Shown here: in pieces, positions 27,102-34,980 of the stretch | Layout: every line of letters starts with the position of its first letter | How positions within the stretch are numbered: the stretch's first letter is position 1 | Assembly (NCBI GenBank): GCA_002746975.1 | Contig: NVXE01000005.1 | Location: 145,617 to 187,456 of the forward strand | DNA: 41,840 bases | Direction: 5' to 3' | Source of the DNA: Bacteroidota bacterium | Lineage (GTDB): Bacteria; Bacteroidota; Bacteroidia; Flavobacteriales_D; Sanyastnellaceae | Made by a program: the position numbers and the translations under genes | Notes under the pieces: generated by a model | What the model was told of the DNA's origin: nothing | Databases searched by the model: none | The model's input: only the letters and a program-made list of their open reading frames with translations

Positions 27102-27602
27102 ATGTCAGATTACGGAAACGACAATAGAGACAGAGAGGAGCTGTACTCAGTAAGAGTTAGAGCGGGAAAACGAACTTACTTTTTTGATGTAAAAGAAACT
27201 AGAGGAAAAGACCTTTATATGACAATTACTGAGAGTAAGAGGAATTTTGATAATGGTGGAAACGTACATTATTCAAAGCATAAATTATTTCTTTATAGAG
27301 AAGACTTTGAGAAATTTGAAGATGGGTTTATTGACGCTACTGATAAGATTAAGGAATTAATGGCATCAGGTGATTTCCGTGACCCCATTGCTGAACGTAA
27401 AGCATACGATAAGGCAAATCCACGTGAGGAAAGTGCTTCTGATGAGGATTCATCAAAAGACATTTCCAACGATAGTTCTAATGACAACTCAGAGGGTAGT
27501 GATTCTGAAAAAATTGAAGGCAATTCGAGCGAATACGAAACTTCAGGTGATTCAAATGAAGTCAGCGACTCTGATGACGAGGTTAAATTCGAAGATCTAT
27601 AA
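27102..27602 (+). CDS. PUR-domain (DUF3276) nucleic-acid-binding protein with acidic tail
   Basis: This 166-residue protein carries one PUR-alpha-like repeat at about 9-92 (YSVRVRAGKRTYFFDVKETR, LYMTITESKRNFDNGG, KHKLFLYREDFEKFEDGF), the DUF3276 family typical of Bacteroidota. PUR domains bind purine-rich single-stranded DNA or RNA, usually as dimers. From about residue 105 the protein is a Ser/Asp/Glu/Asn-rich, strongly acidic tail of some 60 residues with no predicted fold. It sits just upstream of a 167-base intergenic region with DnaA-box-like sites and of parAB. A role near the origin or in RNA regulation is possible, but neither is shown. Confidence 0.88.
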   Translation: MSDYGNDNRDREELYSVRVRAGKRTYFFDVKETRGKDLYMTITESKRNFDNGGNVHYSKHKLFLYREDFEKFEDGFIDATDKIKELMASGDFRDPIAERKAYDKANPREESASDEDSSKDISNDSSNDNSEGSDSEKIEGNSSEYETSGDSNEVSDSDDEVKFEDL

Positions 27603-27769
27603 TAGCATTTATCAGCTCTATAGCTACCAACCTTTTCCACACTTAATTAACACAACTACCCCTTGTGCCCTAATAAACATGGGGTTTAGTGTGTAAAACT
27701 TTCTTTCGAAACGGTGATTGCAAATTCTACCTTAGCATAGGCATGAATTAACGCCTTAATAAAATTCTA
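27603..27769. other. parA upstream region with two DnaA-box-like sites and a dyad
   Basis: This 167-base gap between the PUR gene and parA holds TTTTCCACA (27633-27641, +) and TGTGTAAAA (27690-27698, which reads TTTTACACA on the - strand). Both fit the DnaA-box consensus TTWTNCACA, in opposite orientation. Between and around them is an imperfect dyad with ACCCC (27658-27662) and GGGGT (27681-27685) arms. TACCTTAG at 27728-27735 is one mismatch from the -7 element TAnnTTTG and may be the parA promoter. Origin or DnaA-controlled promoter are both possible; I saw no tRNA or small gene here. Confidence 0.4.
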
Positions 27770-28582
27770 ATGGGAAAGATTATTGCTATTGCAAACCAGA
27801 AAGGGGGTGTTGGAAAAACTACTACTGCTATTAACCTAGGTGCATGCCTTGGTGTGTTAGAATACAAAACTTTACTTGTAGACTCAGACCCTCAGGCAAA
27901 CGCAACTAGTGGCGTAGGTTTAGACCCTCACACTGTTGAGCATGGGATTTACGAAGTGATTTTGGGGAAGACAAATATTGAAGATTCAATACAAAACACC
28001 ACATCCCCTAACCTTGATATACTTCCTGCTAATTTAGATTTGATAGGTGCTGAGATAGAACTAGTCGATATGGCTCAGCGAGAAAGAAAGCTTTATCATG
28101 AGCTGGAAAAGATTAGAGATAATTACGATTTCATAGTAATTGACTGTTCCCCTAGCTTAGGTCTTGTTACACTGAATGCACTTACAGCAGCTGATTCTGT
28201 TATGATTCCTGTTCAGTGTGAGTATTTCGCACTGGAAGGTTTGGGCAAATTACTTAACACAATAAAAATAGTCCAAACTCAACTCAACCCTCGTCTTGAA
28301 GTAGAGGGTATTCTACTTACTATGTATGATACGCGCCTTCGATTAGCTAATCAAGTTGTTGAAGAGGTTCGAATTCACTTCCAAGACTTAGTACTAAACA
28401 CTGTAATACATAGAAACACAAGACTTGGAGAAGCTCCTAGTTATGGCGAGTCTATAATTCTACACGACGTTACGTGCAAGGGTTCTGTCAACTACCTAAA
28501 TCTAGCTCGAGAAATATTACAACGAAACGAGATGACTAAGCTTAAAGACCAAGACCGACTAATTAAAGATCTAGTAGGTTAA
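27770..28582 (+). CDS. parA: Chromosome partitioning ATPase ParA (Soj)
   Basis: The 270-residue protein starts MGKIIAIANQKGGVGKTTTA, with the deviant Walker A containing the signature lysine K11 and K16. A DSDPQANAT switch (Walker A') and FIVIDCSPSLG (Walker B) follow. Chromosomal ParA/Soj binds DNA as an ATP dimer and, with ParB, segregates the origin region; in several bacteria it also modulates DnaA. There is no N-terminal helix-turn-helix domain, so this is the chromosomal type and not a plasmid autoregulator. parB follows 7 bases later, and dnaA is about 8 kb downstream, which fits an origin-proximal position. Confidence 0.96.
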   Translation: MGKIIAIANQKGGVGKTTTAINLGACLGVLEYKTLLVDSDPQANATSGVGLDPHTVEHGIYEVILGKTNIEDSIQNTTSPNLDILPANLDLIGAEIELVDMAQRERKLYHELEKIRDNYDFIVIDCSPSLGLVTLNALTAADSVMIPVQCEYFALEGLGKLLNTIKIVQTQLNPRLEVEGILLTMYDTRLRLANQVVEEVRIHFQDLVLNTVIHRNTRLGEAPSYGESIILHDVTCKGSVNYLNLAREILQRNEMTKLKDQDRLIKDLVG

Positions 28583-28589
28583 GTCGCTT

Positions 28590-29573
28590 ATGTCAAGTAA
28601 AAAGCTTCCCTCAAGAACTGGTCTAGGACGAGGCCTTGGTGACATGTCTGACTTTCAGGATAATAGCCTAAGTCTTACATCAAAAATAAATGAAATTATT
28701 CGCGATATCGACGACGATAATATTAAGAATGATAAAGTCTCTAATAATTCTCCTCGATTTATAGGACAAATGGCCGGAGAAATCGCGATGATTCCAATTG
28801 GGAATATTGAACGAAATATTGGTCAGCCACGTGAAGAATTTGATTCAAAATCTTTAAAAAGCTTAGAAAATAGCATAAGAGAATTAGGTGTGATACAGCC
28901 TATTACGGTTCGTAAAATAAGTGCCTTAAAGTACCAAATCATTTCTGGGGAACGACGCTTTAGAGCGAGTCAAGCAGCCGGGCTTGATGAAATTCCGTCA
29001 TATATTAGAGAAGCAAACGACATTCAGCTTCTAGAGATGGCCCTGGTAGAGAATGTTCAGCGTCAAGATCTTCACCCAATTGAAATAGCTACCACCTATA
29101 AACGATTAATTGAAGAGTGCGACTTAACACACGAACAAGTCTCTCTACTAGTTGGAAAAGCCAGAGTGTCTATAACAAATTCTCTTAGACTACTCGATTT
29201 ACCAGATGAAATTAAAATTGAGCTTTCTAAGCGAACTCTTTCTCAAGGTCATGCAAAAGCTTTGCTCTCAATCTCAAATGATCCTGAACGTCAGATTCTA
29301 GTAATGAATCTTGCTATTACTCAAAAGTTTAGTGTTCGCCAAACCGAGAATCTTTGTAAGAAAAATGTGGGGAATAAAATACCCAGTAAAACAAAAAGCT
29401 CCTCAATAACTCGCAACTTATCTCCTGATGAAGAACAAGCGATCAGTTTACTGAGATTAAGATTTGGTACAGCTTTAAAGCTTAAAACATCTAAAGGAGA
29501 CAGCGGTAAACTCGAATTTCATTATAAAGACACTGATGAACTTCAGGTTTTACTTGATAAGCTCAACCAATAA
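28590..29573 (+). CDS. parB: ParB/Spo0J chromosome partitioning protein
   Basis: This 327-residue protein has the ParB N-terminal CTPase domain at about 65-160 (IERNIGQPREEFD, GVIQPITVRK, ISGERRFRASQAAG, ALVENVQRQDLHPIE). A helix-turn-helix DNA-binding domain follows (LTHEQVSLLVGKARVSITNS, then LSQGHAKALL), with a C-terminal dimerisation region (LRLRFGTALKLKTSKGDSGK). ParB binds parS sites and loads and spreads on DNA as a CTP clamp for origin segregation and SMC loading. The length is normal for Bacteroidota. It is in one operon with parA, 7 bases apart. I did not find an obvious 16-base parS palindrome in the window. Confidence 0.96.
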   Translation: MSSKKLPSRTGLGRGLGDMSDFQDNSLSLTSKINEIIRDIDDDNIKNDKVSNNSPRFIGQMAGEIAMIPIGNIERNIGQPREEFDSKSLKSLENSIRELGVIQPITVRKISALKYQIISGERRFRASQAAGLDEIPSYIREANDIQLLEMALVENVQRQDLHPIEIATTYKRLIEECDLTHEQVSLLVGKARVSITNSLRLLDLPDEIKIELSKRTLSQGHAKALLSISNDPERQILVMNLAITQKFSVRQTENLCKKNVGNKIPSKTKSSSITRNLSPDEEQAISLLRLRFGTALKLKTSKGDSGKLEFHYKDTDELQVLLDKLNQ

Positions 29574-29593
29574 ATATATCTTAAGCTACCTCT

Positions 29594-30178
29594 ATGATGG
29601 ATCTCGCAAAATATATATTTCTAATTTGTGGGATGAACTTAGTCACATTAAACCTTATATCTCAAGAGATTAAAGCTAAAGTTTCTGACGAAACGAAAAT
29701 TTCTGACGAAAAAGTTCAGATTAAGCACACCACTAAATGGGCTGCGATGCTTCCCGGATCTGGCCAAATAATCAATAAGAAATACTGGAAAGCACCCATT
29801 GTAGTAGGCGGACTATTAGCTAGTGGTTATTTCATCGTAGATAATTCGAAACAAATGAAAGTATTTCTTGAGAATTGGGGATACGAAACCGATGATGACC
29901 CAAATACTGTTAGCACATTAACCGACAGTAATGGACTTCTTTACTTAGAATCAGATTTAGAAGATGGTGCATATTTTTATCGAAGAAATAGAGATCTTTC
30001 ATACCTGACCTTCTTTGGTGTTTATTTACTTCAAATTGTTGACGCCAATGTTGACGCTCACATGAAGTTTTTCGATGCCAGTGAGGACATATCTTTTCAG
30101 ATAATACCTCCAGTTAAAAGTGGCTTTAGAAGAAGTGATATTTGGCAAGTAGGACTTACAATGAATATAGGCAACTAG
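29594..30178 (+). CDS. DUF5683-type membrane-associated protein between parB and dapB
   Basis: The 194-residue protein has an N-terminal signal or membrane segment and then KWAAMLPGSGQIINKKYWKA, a motif typical of DUF5683 proteins (APGLGQIYNKKYWKxP), followed by a hydrophobic stretch (VVGGLLASGYFIVDNS) and another near residues 133-152. The function is unknown. Its place between parB and dapB is the conserved Bacteroidota order, which supports the assignment. The stop codon TAG is followed without a gap by the dapB ATG at 30179, suggesting translational coupling. Confidence 0.85.
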   Translation: MMDLAKYIFLICGMNLVTLNLISQEIKAKVSDETKISDEKVQIKHTTKWAAMLPGSGQIINKKYWKAPIVVGGLLASGYFIVDNSKQMKVFLENWGYETDDDPNTVSTLTDSNGLLYLESDLEDGAYFYRRNRDLSYLTFFGVYLLQIVDANVDAHMKFFDASEDISFQIIPPVKSGFRRSDIWQVGLTMNIGN

Positions 30179-30880
30179 ATGAATATTGCGATTATAGGAT
30201 ATGGTAAGTTAGGCAAGGCCGTCGCAGGAATTGCTGAAGAAAATGGCTGGACTGTAGTTGCTAAAATAAAAAAGGATACCGATTGGGACCCCCAGTCTTG
30301 GAATGCTGACATTGCTTTCGAAAGCTCTACTCCTGACCAGGCTGTCGGTAATGTATTAAAGTGTCTTGCTATTGGTTTACCTGTTGTGATAGGCACTACT
30401 GGATGGCATAGTAGATTGCCTGAGCTTGAGAAAGCGGTTGCAGAAAACTCCTCTCAAATTTTCCATGCTACTAACTTTAGCTTAGGGGTTCATCTTTTAA
30501 ACCAAATCTCAAGATATATGACTCGTGTTATGAGTCAATTCCCTGAATACTCTGCATCAATACAGGAAAGTCATCACAAGCATAAGCTAGACTCGCCTAG
30601 TGGAACAGCTATTACTTTAGCAAACGAAGTGAGTTCTATAACTGACTCTGACATTACGTCCGACATTCCTATACATTCATTACGAGAAGGAAATATCGTA
30701 GGAATTCACGAATTATTATGGAAGTCTGAGGTAGATGTACTTGCTTTGCGGCACGAAGCAATTTCACGACGTGGTTTTGCGTTAGGAGCCTTTCAAGCAT
30801 CTTGTTGGCTTGTTGAAAAGAATAGAAAAAACTTAAGCGGAATTTATACTATGAATGACATGATTTCTGAAATAAAATGA
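30179..30880 (+). CDS. dapB: 4-Hydroxy-tetrahydrodipicolinate reductase
   Basis: This 233-residue enzyme starts with the Rossmann motif IAIIGYGKLGKAVAGIAEE. It shows the GTTGW loop and the catalytic/substrate segment ESHHKHKLDSPSGTA, which contains the conserved histidines, lysine and SGT loop. It reduces hydroxy-tetrahydrodipicolinate with NAD(P)H in the lysine and meso-diaminopimelate pathway, which feeds peptidoglycan synthesis. It is shorter than the E. coli enzyme (273), as in other Bacteroidota. The gene abuts the DUF5683 gene and overlaps lepB by ATGA, so all three are likely translated from one message. Confidence 0.95.
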   Translation: MNIAIIGYGKLGKAVAGIAEENGWTVVAKIKKDTDWDPQSWNADIAFESSTPDQAVGNVLKCLAIGLPVVIGTTGWHSRLPELEKAVAENSSQIFHATNFSLGVHLLNQISRYMTRVMSQFPEYSASIQESHHKHKLDSPSGTAITLANEVSSITDSDITSDIPIHSLREGNIVGIHELLWKSEVDVLALRHEAISRRGFALGAFQASCWLVEKNRKNLSGIYTMNDMISEIK

Positions 30881-32475
30881 CATTACTTCCTTGGATTTTA
30901 CTAGCAATTATTTGTGTAGAGCATTTAATTTTCATTCCTACACTGATAAAAAGATCTGGAGTTGCTCCAACTTGGCATGGATACGTACCTGTTTTAAATG
31001 CGCTTTCAATATTAAAGATGATAGAGCGACCTTGGTATTGGGTGCTCTTTCTTTTAGTGCCTGGCATTAACTTACTTATGCTGACAATAATGCATGTCGA
31101 GCTTGCTATAGTTTTCGGCCGAAGATCTTCAAAAGACCAGTGGTTAATGGGACTTCTGCCTTGGATTAGCTTACCCAAACTTGCACTTGGAGACGATAAT
31201 TATGTCGGTCCAAGAAGCTGGAGTAGAACTAGAAAATCTACATTTAGAGAATGGGGTGAGGCATTACTTTGGGCTACAATTGTGGCGAGTACATTTAGAA
31301 TATTTAGCTTCGAACCATTTACTATCCCTACAGGATCAATGGAAGGAAGTATGCTCGTCGGTGACTACTTATTTGTAAACAAACTTAGTTATGGTCCTAA
31401 ACTCCCTCAAACTCCATTCACATTACCATTCATACACAATACACTTCCGGGGTCTATGACTCCATCCTATACCTCTTGGTTTTCACTTCCATATTTTAGG
31501 TTACCGGGAATAAGAGATGTAGAACGTTATGATGCCGTTGTTTTCAGCTTCCCTCCAGGAGATACTATTTTCGCAGACCCTGAGTTAGCAGGTCATGATT
31601 ATTACGGACTTTTAAGAAGAGAAGGTATTAGAAATGCTGGAGGAGATATTGAAAAATTCGCTCTTAACCCTGAGCAGTATCTTAGAATCGCACGAGATAG
31701 AGCGTTTATTGAGCCTGGCTTAATTGCTAGACCCGTTGATAAAAAAGAAAATTACGTTAAACGTTGTATAGGTCTTCCAGGAGATTCCCTATCTGTAATT
31801 GATAGACAGGTGTACATCAATGGCAGCCCTATTGCAAATCCTGAGCATCTTCAATACGAGTACCAGGTTAATTTCAGCAGCCCCATGAAGGCAAAAAGAG
31901 CTATGAAATTTCTCGATTTAACAAATGTAGACATCGGTGCTTCACGAGCTATGAATAACGGAATTGCAACTTTGATCTCATTAACGGAAAGCGAAGTTAA
32001 AGCCCTTCAAAATAGCAATCTTGCTTTGAGCATAGACCTCATGAGCACGGCAAACCGAAAAGGTCGAATGGAAATGTTTCCAAATACATATCGTGATGAA
32101 TTTAATGAGTGGACTCCAGATGATCTAGGTCCTATTTACATTCCCAAAACTGGACGTACTATTGAACTGAACGAGAGAAATCTAGATATGTACAGACGTG
32201 TTATTACTGCCTTCGAAGGGCATGAACTCGTTGAAGAAGCTAGTGGGAAAATCCTTATCGATGGCGTTGAATCTACGCATTATACTTTCGAGCAGGACTA
32301 TTACTGGATGATGGGGGACAATAGACATCGTTCAGCCGATTCACGAATGTGGGGGTTCGTACCAGAAGACCACATAATCGGACGAGCTTCATTTACTTGG
32401 TTTAGTAAACAAAACGTTGCTCAACATGGTGAATCTAAAATTCGCTGGAATCGCATGTTCAAATCCGTTAAGTAG
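30877..32475 (+). CDS. lepB: Signal peptidase I, large Bacteroidota form
   Basis: The 532-residue protease has two N-terminal hydrophobic segments (about 2-22 and 50-72), a third near 130, and then the S26 peptidase domain. The catalytic Ser154 lies in PTGSMEGSMLVGDY, the catalytic Lys295 in NYVKRCIGLPGD, and the C-terminal box is MMGDNRHRSADSRMWGFVP. A long insertion between the boxes (about residues 215-290 and 330-440) makes it much larger than E. coli LepB (324). It removes signal peptides from exported proteins, including the T9SS cargo in this window. It overlaps dapB by four bases. Confidence 0.96.
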   Translation: MTLLPWILLAIICVEHLIFIPTLIKRSGVAPTWHGYVPVLNALSILKMIERPWYWVLFLLVPGINLLMLTIMHVELAIVFGRRSSKDQWLMGLLPWISLPKLALGDDNYVGPRSWSRTRKSTFREWGEALLWATIVASTFRIFSFEPFTIPTGSMEGSMLVGDYLFVNKLSYGPKLPQTPFTLPFIHNTLPGSMTPSYTSWFSLPYFRLPGIRDVERYDAVVFSFPPGDTIFADPELAGHDYYGLLRREGIRNAGGDIEKFALNPEQYLRIARDRAFIEPGLIARPVDKKENYVKRCIGLPGDSLSVIDRQVYINGSPIANPEHLQYEYQVNFSSPMKAKRAMKFLDLTNVDIGASRAMNNGIATLISLTESEVKALQNSNLALSIDLMSTANRKGRMEMFPNTYRDEFNEWTPDDLGPIYIPKTGRTIELNERNLDMYRRVITAFEGHELVEEASGKILIDGVESTHYTFEQDYYWMMGDNRHRSADSRMWGFVPEDHIIGRASFTWFSKQNVAQHGESKIRWNRMFKSVK

Positions 32476-32482
32476 CTTATAA

Positions 32483-33139
32483 TTGATAGTCCTTCCCTCC
32501 TGCCCTTTTCCTAACCTAGCATGGTATAGTTTGGCTTATTCAAAGGAAGGAAATAGCTCTGAAAATGATATCTATGTAGATGTGAATGAGAATTTTGTAA
32601 AGCAAACTCTTCGCAATCGCATTGAAATATCTGATGCTCAAGGCAAAAGGTTCATTACTCTACCTGTTCACCGTAGAAATGCTAACTCTAGGTCAATTGC
32701 TGATATTTATTTTACAGACTCTATTAATCCTAAGGGTATAATCAGAACTATCAGGACAGCTTATGGTGCCTCTCCATTTTTCGATCATTTCTCCGATTCA
32801 CTTTTTGAATTTATAGAAACATATGGGAAACCTGGAGAATCATTGCTTAGATTTAATCTGGAAAGTTTAAAGTGGGTAGAGTGTGAATTAGGGATAGGCG
32901 CAGTTACTTTTAAAACAAGTAGTACATATATCGACTCTTCTTCGAAGGCAAACGATTTTCGAATTAAAGGTGCTCTTTCAAGTGAAAATTGGGTATTTAA
33001 AAGATATCCCCAAGTTTTTGAAGACAGGAACGATTTTCTAGACGGGCTTTCTGTTTTGGACGCTTTATTTCACGGAGGGCCAGAGACAGAAAATTGGTGG
33101 AATAAAAAGGCCATAAGACTATCTTCGCAGCATGATTAA
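32483..33139 (+). CDS. WbqC family protein
   Basis: This 218-residue protein starts with TTG at 32483: an in-frame stop lies directly before it and no ATG follows before the conserved region. Features of the WbqC-like family include LPSCPFPNLAWYSLAY at the start, then FVKQTLRNRIEISDAQGKR and ITLPVHRRN, and FFDHFSDSLFEFIE. The family occurs in glycan and O-antigen gene clusters in other bacteria, and its activity is not defined. It lies 7 bases after lepB and overlaps gcvT by 8 bases, so translational coupling could explain the weak start codon. Confidence 0.88.
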   Translation: MIVLPSCPFPNLAWYSLAYSKEGNSSENDIYVDVNENFVKQTLRNRIEISDAQGKRFITLPVHRRNANSRSIADIYFTDSINPKGIIRTIRTAYGASPFFDHFSDSLFEFIETYGKPGESLLRFNLESLKWVECELGIGAVTFKTSSTYIDSSSKANDFRIKGALSSENWVFKRYPQVFEDRNDFLDGLSVLDALFHGGPETENWWNKKAIRLSSQHD

Positions 33140-34220
33140 CGAAACACTTATAAGAACATCATTATTCGACAATCACGTTGAATTAGGAGCTAAAATGGTA
33201 ACCTACTCCGGATTTGAAATGCCCGTTTCATACGACGGTCTTAAGATAGAGCACGCTGCTGTTCGTGAAAAGGTAGGGATGTTCGACGTAAGCCATATGG
33301 GTGAATTCACTGTTATAGGTAAAGATGCTACAGATTTTTTGCAATCAATTACTACTAACGATGTTTCTAAACTTACTGTTGGTAAAATTCAATATAGCTG
33401 TATACCTAACGGTTCAGGAGGAATTGTTGATGACCTTTTAATCTACAAAGAAGGAGATGAAGAGTATTTACTCGTAGTTAACGCCGGTAACATTGCAAAA
33501 GATTGGAGATTTATCTCAGAGAAAGTTCTAGACTTTGATGTTAGGCTAGAAGACACGTCTGATAAATGGTCACTCATCGCACTTCAGGGCCCCGAAGCAA
33601 CTGACGCCCTAGCGCCTATGATGGACTCATCCCCTGGCGATTTAAAATACTACACCTTCAAGCATGCAGAAGTTCTCGGAGTAGAATGTATTGTCTCAGC
33701 TACAGGATATACTGGTTCTGGTGGTTATGAACTTTATATACCAAACCATCATGCATCTCGTGTTTGGTCTGAATTATTGAACAAAGGAGTTACACCATGT
33801 GGACTAGGGGCACGTGACACTTTGAGAATGGAAATGGGCTTCTGCTTGTACGGCAATGATATTGACGAAAGCACGAATCCTATAGAAGCAGGTTTGGGAT
33901 GGATTACAAAATTCACGAAAGACTTCACTGACAAAGAATTTCTGGAGCAAATTAAATCTGATGGGCCTAAGAGAAAACTCACAGGCTTGAAAATGTTAGG
34001 AAGAGGTATTCCTAGACAAGGATACGAGGTAGTTACTAGAACAGGAGAAGTTGTTGGGGTTATTACGAGCGGGACAATGAGCCCAACTTTAGGGTTTGGT
34101 ATAGGAATGGCTTACATTGAAAGCGACTTCTCTAAGAAAGATACTGAGCTTGCAGTTAGAATTAGAAATAAGGATATTGAAGCCGAGGTAGTAAGATTCC
34201 CGTTCATAAAGAAAGACTAA
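33132..34220 (+). CDS. gcvT: Glycine cleavage system aminomethyltransferase (T protein)
   Basis: The 362-residue protein matches GcvT along its length: KMVTYSGFEMPVSYDG, MFDVSHMGEFTVIG, IPNGSGGIVDDLLIYK, IALQGPEA, TGYTGSGGYELY and a C-terminal VITSGTMSPTLGFGIGMAYI. It transfers the one-carbon unit from aminomethylated H protein to tetrahydrofolate, releasing ammonia. GcvP and GcvH genes are not in the window. Its ATG lies inside the 3' end of the WbqC-like gene, and comB follows 10 bases later. Confidence 0.97.
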   Translation: MINETLIRTSLFDNHVELGAKMVTYSGFEMPVSYDGLKIEHAAVREKVGMFDVSHMGEFTVIGKDATDFLQSITTNDVSKLTVGKIQYSCIPNGSGGIVDDLLIYKEGDEEYLLVVNAGNIAKDWRFISEKVLDFDVRLEDTSDKWSLIALQGPEATDALAPMMDSSPGDLKYYTFKHAEVLGVECIVSATGYTGSGGYELYIPNHHASRVWSELLNKGVTPCGLGARDTLRMEMGFCLYGNDIDESTNPIEAGLGWITKFTKDFTDKEFLEQIKSDGPKRKLTGLKMLGRGIPRQGYEVVTRTGEVVGVITSGTMSPTLGFGIGMAYIESDFSKKDTELAVRIRNKDIEAEVVRFPFIKKD

Positions 34221-34230
34221 TACATTTTCA

Positions 34231-34980
34231 ATGCTGACAATTAAACCGCGTATCGAAGCCTGTTTTTCACCACGAGAGTTCCATCAATACGAAAAGGGGT
34301 TCGAACTGATTGTCGTTATAGATGTACTAAGAGCTACCTCAGCTATTTGCACAGCAATAGAATACGGAGTAAAAGGTATAATTCCTGTTGATTCCGTTGA
34401 AGAAGCACGTGAGTATTTAGATAAAGGATATATCGCTGCTGCCGAGAGAGAAGGTGAGATAGTTAAGGGGTTTACAATGGGGAACTCTCCCCTTTCATAC
34501 ATGTCACCTGATCTTATAGGTCAGACTATTGTTCTAACTACTACAAATGGAACTAAGGCTATTAAAATGGCCCAGCATAAAGAAACAGTTGTTATAGGTT
34601 CTTTAAATAATTTGGACTCACTTACTGAGTGGCTTATTAATCAAGAAAGAAATACTTTAATTCTAGCCTCAGGATGGAAGGATAAATTTAATCTTGAGGA
34701 TACAATATGTGCAGGCGGTCTTATAGATGGGGTGCTTAAAAGTGGCAACTTCGATTCTGATGAAGACAGTTCCGTTGCTGCAAAATTTATTTTTAAGTCT
34801 GCGAAAGAAAATATATTTTCATATTTAAAAGCTAGCTCTCACAGAAGACGTCTGCGAAAACTCAACTTAAACGCGGACGTGAATTACTGCCTTACGCCTA
34901 ACAACTTAACGGCTATTCCTATTCTTAAAAATGGAATCTTAGTGCCTTTAAAGCACGTTGAAAAAGCAGTGGAATCATAA
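34231..34980 (+). CDS. comB: 2-Phosphosulfolactate phosphatase family protein (ComB)
   Basis: This 249-residue protein has ComB family landmarks: VVIDVLRATSAICTAIEYG, GFTMGNSPLSY, TTTNGTKAI, ILASGWKDKFNLEDTICAG. In methanogens and some bacteria ComB hydrolyses phosphosulfolactate to sulfolactate, using Mg2+, in coenzyme M biosynthesis or sulfolactate metabolism. No ComA or ComC partner is encoded nearby, so a sulfolactate-related or other phosphatase role is more likely than coenzyme M synthesis. The next gene starts inside its 3' end. Confidence 0.9.
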   Translation: MLTIKPRIEACFSPREFHQYEKGFELIVVIDVLRATSAICTAIEYGVKGIIPVDSVEEAREYLDKGYIAAAEREGEIVKGFTMGNSPLSYMSPDLIGQTIVLTTTNGTKAIKMAQHKETVVIGSLNNLDSLTEWLINQERNTLILASGWKDKFNLEDTICAGGLIDGVLKSGNFDSDEDSSVAAKFIFKSAKENIFSYLKASSHRRRLRKLNLNADVNYCLTPNNLTAIPILKNGILVPLKHVEKAVES

